This document shows positions 19,328-28,923 of a stretch of DNA of 64,000 nucleotides, in pieces. Source of the DNA: Prolixibacteraceae bacterium UBA1413 (GTDB lineage: Bacteria; Bacteroidota; Bacteroidia; Bacteroidales; Prolixibacteraceae). The notes beneath the pieces were generated by a model, which saw nothing but the letters and a program-made list of their open reading frames with translations, was not told the origin of the DNA and made no database searches. Location of the stretch: positions 248,001 through 312,000 of the forward strand of contig DBPT01000006.1 of NCBI GenBank assembly GCA_002304925.1, read 5' to 3'. Numbering within the stretch: position 1 is the stretch's first letter; the number at the start of each line of letters is the position of its first letter. The position numbers and the translations under genes are program-made.

Positions 19328-19379
19328 CGGAATTTGCTTTCGTAATTTTTTTCTAAAATTAACAAATAATTGGCGAAAC

Positions 19380-20414
19380 TCAGCGGTCAGCCGATTTTTT
19401 GACCCATTCACGGGTGGACAGTAATCCGCAGGCTGCGTAAATATCGAGCCCGCGCGACGCCCTAACGGTCGTCAGGATCCCTTTCGCATTCAGCATATCC
19501 TTGAATTCTCCCAGCACCGTGTCGTCACTTCCCTGAAGAGGTGTTTCCGGAATCGGGTGGAACCTGATCAGGTTGATCCGGCACTTCAATCCCCCCAGGA
19601 GGCGCGACAGTTCCCTGACGTGCCGGGGGGTGTCATTCATCCCGCGGAAAAGAATATATTCGAGAGAAACCCTTCGTTGGTGACTGAAATCCCACTTCCT
19701 GAGCTCCTCCATCACGGCGGAAATGGGGTAAACAGCCTGGACCGGCATCAGTTGCTTCCGTTCTTCGTCGAAAGGGGTGTGAAGGCTTATTGCCAGGTGA
19801 GCTTCACTCTTTTCCAGAAAGGTGCGCATGCCGGGAATGATCCCGATGGTGGAAACAGTGATCCTGCGAGGACTCATGGCAAATCCCCACGGGGCCGTCA
19901 GTATGTCAAGGCTTTTCATGACCTCCTCAAGGTTGTCAAATGGTTCCCCCATCCCCATGAAAACGACATTAGACACCTGACCGGCTTCCTCAATACTCCG
20001 GATCTGATTCACAATCTCCCCCGCCGTCAGCTGCCCCTGGAAACCCTGTTTGCCGGTCATACAGAACAAACAACCCATTTTGCACCCCACCTGAGAACTG
20101 ACACATACGGTAATCCTCTCCTTCTCGGGAATCATGGCCGTCTCGATGAATTTTCCCGATCCCGTGGCAAACAGATACTTTTTCGTTCCGTCGCTGCTGA
20201 GCTGCACTTTTTCAGGGGGGAAAACCCCGGTCTCATACCGTTTCGACAAAGCTGCCCGCGCTTTTTTGGGAAGGTTGGTCATCAAATCCAGTGAACCAGC
20301 CCCCTTGGCATACAGCCAGTCGGCCATCTGATTTGCCGTATAACCGGGAAGACCGGCCTCAGCGACCACCTTCCGGAGTTCAGGGAGCGTTTTTCCAAAG
20401 AGAAATTCCTTCAT
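19380..20414 (-). CDS. rlmN: 23S rRNA (adenine-2503-C2)-methyltransferase / tRNA A37 methylase
   Basis: Radical SAM enzyme that methylates C2 of A2503 in 23S rRNA. 344 residues from the ATG at 20414 (MKEFLFGKTLPEL). The radical-SAM cluster ligands are Cys111, Cys115 and Cys118 in CKMGCLFC. The second catalytic Cys is in the C-terminal DIYAACGLL motif. Also visible are GMGEPFDN and LAISLHTPFDEER. The longer frame to 20498 has no family resemblance. Confidence 0.95.
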   Translation of the reverse strand: MKEFLFGKTLPELRKVVAEAGLPGYTANQMADWLYAKGAGSLDLMTNLPKKARAALSKRYETGVFPPEKVQLSSDGTKKYLFATGSGKFIETAMIPEKERITVCVSSQVGCKMGCLFCMTGKQGFQGQLTAGEIVNQIRSIEEAGQVSNVVFMGMGEPFDNLEEVMKSLDILTAPWGFAMSPRRITVSTIGIIPGMRTFLEKSEAHLAISLHTPFDEERKQLMPVQAVYPISAVMEELRKWDFSHQRRVSLEYILFRGMNDTPRHVRELSRLLGGLKCRINLIRFHPIPETPLQGSDDTVLGEFKDMLNAKGILTTVRASRGLDIYAACGLLSTREWVKKSADR

Positions 20415-20746
20415 ACTTCTAATAATAGATGCCCTAAACAGTGCCGGGACAGGGGATTCCCTTTCCGGCCGGAATATCCTCGGCTTCCACCGCCACAAGG
20501 GAACTTCAGCAAAGATAATCTTTTATGAAGACCGGTAACTTACGCTTCCGTTACTCCCTTTCACACAAATTTCCAGTATCCGCGGGGTAAAAATAAAGAA
20601 TCCGCTTCACATTCCGCAGGAATCCTGCACCTTACAGGGCTCCAATAACCGGGTAAAATCCGTATCAAAGATTTTCCCGTCAATGAAATCCTTCAGAAAA
20701 AATTCCTACTTTTGAAGCAAGCCTAAAACCAAACTTTTATTGCGAT
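20415..20746. other. 332-bp divergent intergenic region (rlmN / NagB-PIG-L fusion)
   Basis: I see no gene. It contains a 12-bp perfect palindrome TTCCGGCCGGAA at 20463-20474. A minus-strand -7-like box for rlmN (TATCTTTG read on the minus strand) is at 20510-20517. A plus-strand -7-like box TACTTTTG is at 20707-20714, 33 bases before the NagB-fusion ATG. Neither -7 box has a TTTG at the expected -33 spacing, so both promoters are only candidates. Confidence 0.45.
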
Positions 20747-23065
20747 ATGAGGGAACTTTCCAAGGTAGAACAGGCCTTTTATAAGGAATCAGGAAACCGG
20801 AAAATCACCACTCCGGCCACCTATGTGATTGTCGACAATTTTCCGAAGCTGGGGCTTTTATCAGCGCTCAGCTTTCTGGAATGGGCAGGAGAACATCCCG
20901 AAGGAGTAATTTCCCTACCTACGAGCAAGACAGCTCAGCATTTCCTGAAGTATACCCGGTTTCTGCTCGAGAGCTGGGACCACGGCAACGGGAAGGAACT
21001 ACTGGAGAAATACGGTCTGGCGGATGTTAAAAAACCCGATCTCCGCGGACTTCATTTTGTGCAGGCAGGGGAGTTCTACCCCATCAGCCCGGCTCAACAC
21101 AACAGTCTGTGGAATTATGCCGACAAATACTATATCAGAGAATTCGGACTGGATCCCTCCAGAGCGCTGATGATCAATTCGGATGAGATACCCCTGGCCG
21201 GCGGAAGAAGTTACGAGGAGGTCTTTCCGGAATACAAAATAGACCTGTCGCTTCGCTTCAGGGAGGCGAAGAATCAGTTGGAGAGGCTCCAGCAGCAATC
21301 CATCTTCATGATTGACAACTGGTGTGCGGAATATGAAGCCAGGATCAGGAGGAAGGGAGGCATCGGCTTTTTCCTGGGAAGTATCGGCCCCGATGGTCAC
21401 ATTGCCTTTAACACCCGTGGCACCAGCCATTTCTCCCCCACCCGTCTCACCGAGACCAACTTTGAAACACAGGCTGTGACGGCAGGCGATCTCGGGGGGA
21501 TAGAAGTTTCCCGCAACCGGCTGGTCATAACGGTCGGACTGGGAACACTGACCTTTAATCCTGATGCCCGAGCGGTTATCTATGCCGCGGGGGAAGCCAT
21601 TGCCGACATCATCCGCGACTCTGTCGAAAGCCAACCATGCAACATGTACCCGGCAACGGCCCTTCAAAAACTCCCCAATGCCCGCTTTTACCTGACCCGG
21701 GGAGCGGCGGTGAAACTGCACGACAGTATTGACAGCTACTATTTTGACACCCCCTGGGATCACCGGAAAACGGAACGTGCCGTTATCGACCTGTGTAAAA
21801 AAAACAACAAATTCGGTCACAAACTCACCCTGAAAGATTTGCAATCGGATGAATATTGCAGTAAAATTCCGGATTTGAATGAAAACACCGTCCAGTCAGT
21901 CATAGATTCCATCCTGGCGAAAATGAGGCGGGGGATGAAGCGCGAGACGAACCAGGTCTATTATCACACAGGGCCGCACCACGATGACATCATGCTGGGG
22001 ATTATGCCGGTGACCAACCGGCAGAGCCGCGAATCCAGCAATGAAATGCACTTCTCGGTCCTTACCTCCGGGTTCAACGCGGTCACCAACGGTTTTATGC
22101 TCGATTTGCTCCGCGATACCATCGCGCTGATCATTGCCGGGAGAATTGAAATGATCAACTATCCCGATTTCTTTGAAAGCGGTTACAAATACAAGTGGGA
22201 CAAGGATGTCTATCACTACCTTGACAACATTGCGGCCCTGGATGAGGAGGAGATGCGAAGGGGTGTGTGCCACCGGCTAGTCAGAGCCATGGTGGGAGTC
22301 TGGGAGCTTAAGGACCGTAATGACCTCGTCAAAGCCATCCTCGACACCATCCAGGTGCTCGAAAAGAGTTACGACGGGGCTAAAAATCCGCCCAAGATCC
22401 AGAAGCTGAAGGGGATGATCAGAGAATTCGAGGAAGAATTAGTTTGGGCACACTATGGCGTGTCAGTCAAAAATGTTCACCACCTCCGGCTTGGCTTTTA
22501 CCAGGGAGATGTCTTCGGAAGCGGTCCTGACATGACACGTGACGTACTGCCCATCCTCGAGGATTTTCGGAAATACAAACCGACGGTCATCAGTCTGGCA
22601 ATGGATCCGGAAGGAAGTGGTCCTGATACCCATTACAAGGTGCTTCAGGCCATTGCCGCCGCGGTATCAGAATGGAACAAAGAGGAAGACCTTTCAAACC
22701 TGCGGATTATCGGTTACCGGAACGTCTGGTTCCGCTACAATCCTTCCGATGTGGAAGTTATCGTGCCCGTTTCACTAAACTCACTGGCTGTTTTGGATAA
22801 GTCGTTTACCGACTGTTACCTGACCCAGGTGAATGCTTCCTTCCCCAGTTACCAGCTCGATGGCAAATTCAGCCAGCTGACCCAGAAAGTGTGGATGGAA
22901 CAGCATAAACAGATCCAATTCCTGCTGGGTAAGAATTTCTATTATGAAAATGAATCCCCCCTGCTCAGGGCCACCCATGGGTTGATCTATATGCGTGACC
23001 TCAGCGTCGAGGAATTCCTCAAGGAAGCGTCACATCTGGGAAAATCGGTGGAAGGACTCTTTTAA
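20747..23065 (+). CDS. Glucosamine-6-phosphate deaminase-like / PIG-L deacetylase-like fusion
   Basis: Two-domain cytoplasmic protein of 772 residues with no signal peptide. The N-terminal half (~1-330) resembles NagB, which converts GlcN-6-P to Fru-6-P and ammonia; the signature is IGPDGHIAFN with Asp216 and His218. The C-terminal half (~395-720) resembles the PIG-L/LmbE N-acetylglucosaminyl deacetylase fold, with HHDD at residues 411-414 in place of HPDDE. Together the domains could deacetylate and then deaminate an amino-sugar derivative. Similar fusions are known in Bacteroides, annotated as NagB-like. A ROK kinase follows after 17 bases. True substrate unknown. Confidence 0.85.
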   Translation: MRELSKVEQAFYKESGNRKITTPATYVIVDNFPKLGLLSALSFLEWAGEHPEGVISLPTSKTAQHFLKYTRFLLESWDHGNGKELLEKYGLADVKKPDLRGLHFVQAGEFYPISPAQHNSLWNYADKYYIREFGLDPSRALMINSDEIPLAGGRSYEEVFPEYKIDLSLRFREAKNQLERLQQQSIFMIDNWCAEYEARIRRKGGIGFFLGSIGPDGHIAFNTRGTSHFSPTRLTETNFETQAVTAGDLGGIEVSRNRLVITVGLGTLTFNPDARAVIYAAGEAIADIIRDSVESQPCNMYPATALQKLPNARFYLTRGAAVKLHDSIDSYYFDTPWDHRKTERAVIDLCKKNNKFGHKLTLKDLQSDEYCSKIPDLNENTVQSVIDSILAKMRRGMKRETNQVYYHTGPHHDDIMLGIMPVTNRQSRESSNEMHFSVLTSGFNAVTNGFMLDLLRDTIALIIAGRIEMINYPDFFESGYKYKWDKDVYHYLDNIAALDEEEMRRGVCHRLVRAMVGVWELKDRNDLVKAILDTIQVLEKSYDGAKNPPKIQKLKGMIREFEEELVWAHYGVSVKNVHHLRLGFYQGDVFGSGPDMTRDVLPILEDFRKYKPTVISLAMDPEGSGPDTHYKVLQAIAAAVSEWNKEEDLSNLRIIGYRNVWFRYNPSDVEVIVPVSLNSLAVLDKSFTDCYLTQVNASFPSYQLDGKFSQLTQKVWMEQHKQIQFLLGKNFYYENESPLLRATHGLIYMRDLSVEEFLKEASHLGKSVEGLF

Positions 23066-23082
23066 CGATTTAATTCAAATAA

Positions 23083-23922
23083 ATGAAAATCATCGGAGTG
23101 GATATCGGAGGGTCAAAGATCAGCACGGGGCTGGTCTCAGAGGGAAAAATCATCAGGGAATCAACCCTGGCAACTCCTTTTGACAGGCCGCAATATGAAG
23201 TTGTCCAGGCTGTCATACAAGCCATTGAAGAGGTGTTTGACCCCGGAATCAATGGGATCGGCATCGGGGTTCCCGGGTTGGTAGACCTTGAAGAACAAAC
23301 CGTACTTGATGTGATCAACATTCCCAGTTGGAATTCCGTACCCCTGAAGGAGCTGATTTCGGAATATTTCAACAAACCGGTGGAGGTGAACAACGACGCC
23401 AACTGCTTCGCCCTGGGAGAAAAATATTACGGTAAGGGAAAACCCTATGCCAATTTTGTCGGGCTCACCATCGGGACCGGTCTGGGAGCCGGGATCATCA
23501 TCAACAACCATCTCTATTCCGGCCGGCTTTGCGGGGCTGGAGAGTTCGGAAACATTTACTATCGCGACAAAAACATCGAAGCTTTCGCCAGCGGACAGTT
23601 TTTCCGCGACAAGGGCATCGACGGGAAACTGCTTTTCAGGCGGGCCTCCATTGGTGACCCGGTGGCACTGAAGGTCTTTGATGACCTGGGTAAACATCTG
23701 GGAAGGGCCGTGGCCAATATCCTGTTTGCCCTGGCCCCGGAAGCCATCATTTTCGGAGGATCGGTCAGCAAAGGCTTTAAGTTTTTTGGCGATGCGATGC
23801 ACGAATTCCTCGAGGACAACTTCCCCTTCCGCAGAATATACAACCAGTTGTCAATCGAAATATCCGATGCCGAAAATATGGGTATCCTGGGGGCTTCTTC
23901 CCTGATCATCGATTCGATATAA
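23083..23922 (+). CDS. ROK-family sugar kinase lacking the zinc motif
   Basis: Likely phosphorylates a hexose or amino sugar; it sits 17 bases after the NagB/PIG-L fusion, so an amino-sugar substrate is plausible. 279 residues. The N-terminal phosphate loop is DIGGSKIS, the catalytic Asp105 is in NNDANCFALGE, and IGTGLGAGI follows. The usual ROK zinc-binding segment (CxCGxxGCxE and its preceding GH) is missing: after GAGEFGNI the chain runs straight into the C-terminal lobe, making the protein about 40 residues shorter than typical ROK kinases. Its last codons are part of a 40-bp tandem duplication. Confidence 0.85.
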   Translation: MKIIGVDIGGSKISTGLVSEGKIIRESTLATPFDRPQYEVVQAVIQAIEEVFDPGINGIGIGVPGLVDLEEQTVLDVINIPSWNSVPLKELISEYFNKPVEVNNDANCFALGEKYYGKGKPYANFVGLTIGTGLGAGIIINNHLYSGRLCGAGEFGNIYYRDKNIEAFASGQFFRDKGIDGKLLFRRASIGDPVALKVFDDLGKHLGRAVANILFALAPEAIIFGGSVSKGFKFFGDAMHEFLEDNFPFRRIYNQLSIEISDAENMGILGASSLIIDSI

Positions 23923-23981
23923 TTAAGACATTCCCTTCCAACTGATTATCGATTCGATATAACAAGACCATTCCTTTCAAT
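23902..23981 (+). repeat. 40-bp imperfect tandem duplication over the ROK kinase 3' end
   Basis: Unit 1 (23902-23941) covers the final codons L-I-I-D-S-I-stop of the kinase gene plus 19 downstream bases. Unit 2 (23942-23981) repeats it, again spelling L-I-I-D-S-I-stop, with ATC changed to ATT in one Ile codon. Differences cluster after the stop codon. Unit 2 is untranslated. Confidence 0.8.
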
Positions 23982-24008
23982 ATTTATTTTCGCTACTAAA
24001 CAATATAA

Positions 24009-24039
24009 TTTGTTTGTAAGCGCAAGAGTGCTAAATTTG
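24009..24039 (+). promoter_or_regulatory. Consensus Bacteroidetes promoter for SusC/SusD pair 1
   Basis: TTTG at 24009-24012, 19-base spacer, TAAATTTG at 24032-24039: an exact match to the -33/-7 consensus TTTG-N19-21-TAnnTTTG. The predicted start is near 24046, giving a leader of about 110 bases before the SusC ATG. A long leader leaves room for post-transcriptional control, but I see no strong fold in it. Confidence 0.7.
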
Positions 24040-24155
24040 TTAATAAATCTTAAAGATGCTTTCCGCCATGGAAGAGGAGTCCAATGGAGGGAGAATAGCA
24101 TTTTGAATGATTTAGGGATTTATATTTATTTAACTACTAACTTAAATCTATTTCT

Positions 24156-27100
24156 ATGAAAAAGGTGTTATTTTTCTTTTCGATGCTCTTTTTCGCTGGA
24201 ATATTGGGTGCGAATGCCCAGATGAGGACGATTACCGGGAAGGTGGTCTCTTCTGATGACGATTCGCCCATTCTCGGCGTTTCCGTATCGGTCAAAGGCA
24301 CGACCATCGGAACTGTGACCAATCTTGACGGCAATTACACCTTACAGGTTCCGCAGGATGCGCGATCGCTGATGTTCAGCTTTGTGGGGTATCGTACCCA
24401 GGAAGTGGCTATAGAAGGCCAGAATGTGATTAACGTGGTGTTGCCTGTCGATGTCTTTTCGGTCGATGAGGTGGTGGTAGTCGGATACGGGATCCAGAAG
24501 AAAAGGGAGGTCACGGGGGCCATCAGCCAGGTGAAGGGGGACGAGATTGCCACGCTGGCCACCCCCAGTTTTGAATCACAGTTGGCGGGTCGTGCTCCCG
24601 GGGTGCAGATTACTGCCCAGAACGGAGTGCTGGGGGTTGCCCCACGCATTCGTATTCGCGGCGTGGGTTCCATCACCTCGGGGACCTATCCCCTGATAGT
24701 GGTCGACGGGGTTCCCGTGGCCACGGGTGGACTGGGAGGATATGCCTCCAACAATGCTTTGGCCGACATCAACCCTGCCGACATCGAGTCGGTGGAAGTC
24801 CTTAAGGACGGATCGGCCACCGCCATTTACGGCTCCAGGGCCGCCAACGGGGTCATGCTGATTACCACCAAAAAGGGCACCAGGGGAAAATTCAGGATGA
24901 CCTATAACAACTACCTGGGTATAGCCCAGCCCGTCAACCTCTTTGACTTGCTCAACGCCAAAGAATTCATTGAAATCGCCAACGAAAAGCGGACCAACGC
25001 GGGGCAGACCCCCAATGCCGTGGACAGCGGCGTGGATACCGACTGGCAAAGGGAAGTGCTGCGGGAATCAGCCTTCCAGCAAGACCATAACCTCTCTTTG
25101 TCAGGGGCTTCCGAAAAAAGCTCCTACTACTTTTCACTAGGCTATACCACCCAGGAGGGGGTGAGTATCCCCAACGAAATGACCCGTTTCTCGGCCCGTG
25201 CCAATGTGGACCAGAAAGTTCTCAAATGGCTGACCCTCGGGGCAAACATCGGGGTGACCCAATCGGAGTATTTCGGCATGAACACGGGCGAAAACTCCCT
25301 TTCAGGGAATATCTTTTCGGCCATTAGGCAGCTCCCCAACACCCCAGTGATGAATCCCGACCATCCTACGGGTTACAACATCGACTTTGTGACCCCAGGG
25401 CTGGTGGGCCGCTGGAAAAACCTGCAGACCATCGACGACAATCTGCCCAACATCATCTATACCCTTCTGCATAATAAATTTACCACTAAGAATCTGAGGA
25501 CCATGGGGACCACCTTTGCCTCCCTCGATTTCACCCCCTGGCTCAACTTCAGAACCCAACTGGGAATCGACAAGAACGGTTCAGAAGGATTGCTTTACTA
25601 TAACGCCTTCCACGGCGACGGCCAGAGTGTCAAAGGAAGGGTCCACAACATGTTTGACTCCTATGTCAGATGGAACTGGCAGAATATCGTCTCCATCAAT
25701 AAAAGTTTTGCCGATCTTCACAATGTCAGTGTGGTGCTGGTCAACGAATTCCAGAAACAGCGTTACAACTGGTTCGAAGCCATCGGCACCGACCTCTCCA
25801 ACGAATTCTTCCAGCACAACCTGATTTCCGGCTCCTACGGAACACCCAACTCAGGCGGAGGACTCACCGAAAACGGATTTATCTCTTATGCGGGAAGGGT
25901 CAACTACAATTTTGCCGAGAAGTATTTCCTGCAGGCCTCCGTGCGCTACGACGGTATCTCCTCGCTTCCCGAAGCCAACAAGTACGGTGTTTTCCCGGGA
26001 GGATCGGTCGGTTGGAACATCGCCCGGGAACCCTTTATGAAGGGTATCAACCACATCGTCACCGACTTTAAGCTCAGGGCTTCCTATGCCGAAGTGGGGA
26101 ACGTCTCCATCGGAAACTACCCCTATGCGGGTTTATACTCGGCCTACAAGTATGCCAACTACAACGGGATCGGCTTCTCGCAAATGGGGAACGACCAGCT
26201 CAAATGGGAAACCAGCAAAAAACTGGACGTGGGTTTTGATGCAATGTTCTTAGACGGAAAATACAAATTATCCTTTGACTATTTCCAGAACGACCAGGAT
26301 GGTCTGATTCTGGCAGCGCCGACTCCTCCGTCGTTCGGTATCCCAGGCAACAGCGTGAATAAGAACGTGGGAGAACTGAAAAACTGGGGTTATGAATTTG
26401 CCGCCGAGGCTACCCTGATCAATACCGACAAGCTCACCTGGACCGTGGATGCCAACCTAACCCTGGCCGACAATGAGGTGATTGCCCTGGTAGAGGAGCA
26501 GACCCAGATTCTTCCCGACAACTATACGATTATCAAGATTGGCGAGTCGATCCGTTCCATTTACGGGTATGATTATGTGGGTGTGAACAAGGCCAACGGA
26601 TATCCCATTTACCGGAAAACCGACGGCACCATGGTCCAAGGGAACATCCCCACCTCTAACTATCGGGTGTACGATCCCGCAAATCCTGCTGATGTATCGA
26701 AAGCTGCCACATTGAGCAGCGCCACCGATAAGATCATCTTCGGGCCTTCCCTCCCCACCTTCTTTGGAGCCGTCAACACCAAGCTGCTGTATGCCGGGTT
26801 TGACCTGAACGTGATGTTCCGTTTCAGCGGAGGAAATTACATCATGAACCGCACCCGCGACGACCTTACCCAGCACTCCTTCACCAACAACAGCAGGGAG
26901 ATCCTGGGCAGGTGGAAAAGTGAAAGCGATCCAGGAGACGGATGGACGCCCAAACTCTGGTACCAGGCCGGTAACTTCATCAACATCTCCAACCAGACCA
27001 ACGGCCGGTTTGTGGAAAAAGGCGACTTCCTGAAACTGCAGAACCTCATTTTGGGCTACACCCTTCCCAAATCCCTGGTCAGCAGGGCAGGCATCGAAAA

Positions 27101-27245
27101 TCTCCGGGTCTTTGTCCAGGGGCAGGACCTCTTCATGTGGACCGATTATACCGGTATCGATCCGGAAATGGAAAGCAACGGCGTTGATTTCAACGGAACA
27201 CCCCGTCAAAGGGTTTTCACCATGGGAATCAACCTTAGCTTATAG
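24156..27245 (+). CDS. SusC/RagA-family TonB-dependent outer-membrane transporter (pair 1)
   Basis: Imports oligosaccharides or peptides across the outer membrane with its SusD partner. 1029 residues. Signal peptide to ~21 (NAQ), then a carboxypeptidase-regulatory-like beta-sandwich (~24-105, RTITGKVVSSDD...GVSVSVKGT). The plug domain follows (VVVVGYGIQKKREVTGAI; IYGSRAANGVMLITTKKG), then a 22-strand type barrel ending in a Leu-Ser-Leu C-terminus. There is no N-terminal STN domain, so it is not built for sigma/anti-sigma signalling. SusD follows after 16 bases. Confidence 0.95.
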   Translation: MKKVLFFFSMLFFAGILGANAQMRTITGKVVSSDDDSPILGVSVSVKGTTIGTVTNLDGNYTLQVPQDARSLMFSFVGYRTQEVAIEGQNVINVVLPVDVFSVDEVVVVGYGIQKKREVTGAISQVKGDEIATLATPSFESQLAGRAPGVQITAQNGVLGVAPRIRIRGVGSITSGTYPLIVVDGVPVATGGLGGYASNNALADINPADIESVEVLKDGSATAIYGSRAANGVMLITTKKGTRGKFRMTYNNYLGIAQPVNLFDLLNAKEFIEIANEKRTNAGQTPNAVDSGVDTDWQREVLRESAFQQDHNLSLSGASEKSSYYFSLGYTTQEGVSIPNEMTRFSARANVDQKVLKWLTLGANIGVTQSEYFGMNTGENSLSGNIFSAIRQLPNTPVMNPDHPTGYNIDFVTPGLVGRWKNLQTIDDNLPNIIYTLLHNKFTTKNLRTMGTTFASLDFTPWLNFRTQLGIDKNGSEGLLYYNAFHGDGQSVKGRVHNMFDSYVRWNWQNIVSINKSFADLHNVSVVLVNEFQKQRYNWFEAIGTDLSNEFFQHNLISGSYGTPNSGGGLTENGFISYAGRVNYNFAEKYFLQASVRYDGISSLPEANKYGVFPGGSVGWNIAREPFMKGINHIVTDFKLRASYAEVGNVSIGNYPYAGLYSAYKYANYNGIGFSQMGNDQLKWETSKKLDVGFDAMFLDGKYKLSFDYFQNDQDGLILAAPTPPSFGIPGNSVNKNVGELKNWGYEFAAEATLINTDKLTWTVDANLTLADNEVIALVEEQTQILPDNYTIIKIGESIRSIYGYDYVGVNKANGYPIYRKTDGTMVQGNIPTSNYRVYDPANPADVSKAATLSSATDKIIFGPSLPTFFGAVNTKLLYAGFDLNVMFRFSGGNYIMNRTRDDLTQHSFTNNSREILGRWKSESDPGDGWTPKLWYQAGNFINISNQTNGRFVEKGDFLKLQNLILGYTLPKSLVSRAGIENLRVFVQGQDLFMWTDYTGIDPEMESNGVDFNGTPRQRVFTMGINLSL

Positions 27246-27261
27246 TTGAACGTTTTTAAAA

Positions 27262-28845
27262 ATGAACAGTATGAAAAAGAACAGTATCACAATGAAAACC
27301 GGTAAATATATTTTCATATCCTTCCTGGCCGCTGCACTGACGATCAGTTCCTGCCAGGAAATCATCGACCTGGAACCCTACAACCAGATCTCGGAGACCA
27401 CCGCCTTTTCCAACCCCGACCTGATTGAACTCACGGTCGTGGGCATGTACCAGGCCGCGCAGCGCGGATATTTCAACGGTTCCGACTGGCGCGGGTATCC
27501 CTTCGGGGCTGCTTTCGTCCAGCAGGGGGACTGCCGGGGTGAGGATGCCGTAAACAACGCTGCCTTCTACCGTTTCACCTATGAGGGGACCTATGACCCC
27601 ACCACGGCAAACAATGTTTATTACTGGCAAGACACCTACCGGCTGATCAACCGGTGCAACATTGTCGTTGAAGGGGTGAAAAAGGCAGGCGCCGATGGCA
27701 TCATCACTGTTGAGAAAGCCGCTGAGTATGAAGGAGAGGCACGGTTACTCCGGGCTGCCGCTTATCATGAATTGCTTGTGATGTTTGCCCGTCCCTACAA
27801 ACATTCGTCCGGGGCCACCCACCAGGGCGTTCCTTACTATGATACTCCCTTCACCACCCAGGGAGCTATCGATGAAGGTCTGCAGAAAGGCCGTGAAACC
27901 GTGGCTTTTGTCTATGGGAAAATCCTTGAAGATCTGGAATTTGCCGAAGGCAAGCTTCCCTTGAAAGCCAGCAGGACAGGCAACACCAAAATCTCCCGGG
28001 GCACCAAAGGCGCCGCCATAGCCTATAAAGTCCGCATATACCAGCACATGTGGGATATGGACAAGGTGATTACCGAAGGCCTGAAGCTGATTGCCCTCAA
28101 TGAATATGCCCTGGGGGCGCAACCGTGGACCTGCTTCGCTTCAAACTATACCAGTTCTGAGTATATCTTTGGCATGGAAAACGCAGCCACCAACCACCCG
28201 GGCGTTAACGCCGCCCTGGCCTCCCAGTACAAACGGAGGATGCTGATCACCATCAGCCCCATTGTCTGGAGAAATTCCTACTGGTTGTCAGACGACAAGA
28301 GAAGGCAGGAGCCTGAAATGGTGTTCACCACCAATGGAGTGAAATTCACCAACAAATACAAGGATGACACCAATTATACCGATGCCTCCCCCATGATGCG
28401 ATACGCCGAGGTGCTGCTGAACCTGGCCGAAGCCTATGCCCGCAAGGAAAACGTCACCGAAGGACTTAAATACCTGAACATGGTGCGCGACAGATCCCTG
28501 GCTGACATAGCCGCCCAGAGTTATACGGCCGCCAATTTCGCCGATAGCAAAGCCCTGCTGAAAGCCATTCTGGCCGAAAGACGCATTGAACTGGCCATGG
28601 AGGGACGCCGCTGGCCCGACATCCACAGGCTGCAGCATTGCCCGCACTTCCCCATTGACGGCATTCCCGCCAAACTGGCCAATGCCAACCCGCCCGCGGC
28701 AGCTTTCACCCTGGGGAGTGAGTATTCAGGACCCTATGGCGTAGCAGCCAAGCCCTACAACGATTTCAAATTCGTTTGGCCCATCCCGCTGGTTGAACTC
28801 AACGCCAATCCCGGTCTTAAAGATCAGCAGAATCCCGGGTATTGA
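27262..28845 (+). CDS. SusD/RagB-family surface lipoprotein (pair 1)
   Basis: Glycan- or peptide-binding lid for the preceding SusC. 527 residues. Lipoprotein signal with lipobox TISSC (Cys31 counting from 27262; ATGs at 27271 and 27292 are alternative starts). TPR-like helices include TYRLINRCNIVVEGV, GEARLLRAAAYHEL and the C-terminal ILAERRIELAMEGRRW motif typical of SusD. Transcription probably ends at the strong terminator at 28885. Substrate unknown; the upstream NagB-fusion and kinase hint at amino sugars, but no glycosidase is adjacent. Confidence 0.94.
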   Translation: MNSMKKNSITMKTGKYIFISFLAAALTISSCQEIIDLEPYNQISETTAFSNPDLIELTVVGMYQAAQRGYFNGSDWRGYPFGAAFVQQGDCRGEDAVNNAAFYRFTYEGTYDPTTANNVYYWQDTYRLINRCNIVVEGVKKAGADGIITVEKAAEYEGEARLLRAAAYHELLVMFARPYKHSSGATHQGVPYYDTPFTTQGAIDEGLQKGRETVAFVYGKILEDLEFAEGKLPLKASRTGNTKISRGTKGAAIAYKVRIYQHMWDMDKVITEGLKLIALNEYALGAQPWTCFASNYTSSEYIFGMENAATNHPGVNAALASQYKRRMLITISPIVWRNSYWLSDDKRRQEPEMVFTTNGVKFTNKYKDDTNYTDASPMMRYAEVLLNLAEAYARKENVTEGLKYLNMVRDRSLADIAAQSYTAANFADSKALLKAILAERRIELAMEGRRWPDIHRLQHCPHFPIDGIPAKLANANPPAAAFTLGSEYSGPYGVAAKPYNDFKFVWPIPLVELNANPGLKDQQNPGY

Positions 28846-28884
28846 CGCTATCTCACAGAAGAGAACCAAGCAAATGGAGCTTGC

Positions 28885-28923
28885 AGAAGAGGCTGTCTCA
28901 AAAGGGCAGCCTCTTCTTTTTTT
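28885..28923 (+). terminator. Intrinsic terminator after SusD 1
   Basis: Stem AGAAGAGGCTG / CAGCCTCTTCT with an 11-base loop (TCTCAAAAGGG), followed directly by seven T. It lies 39 bases after the SusD stop on the plus strand. Confidence 0.88.
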
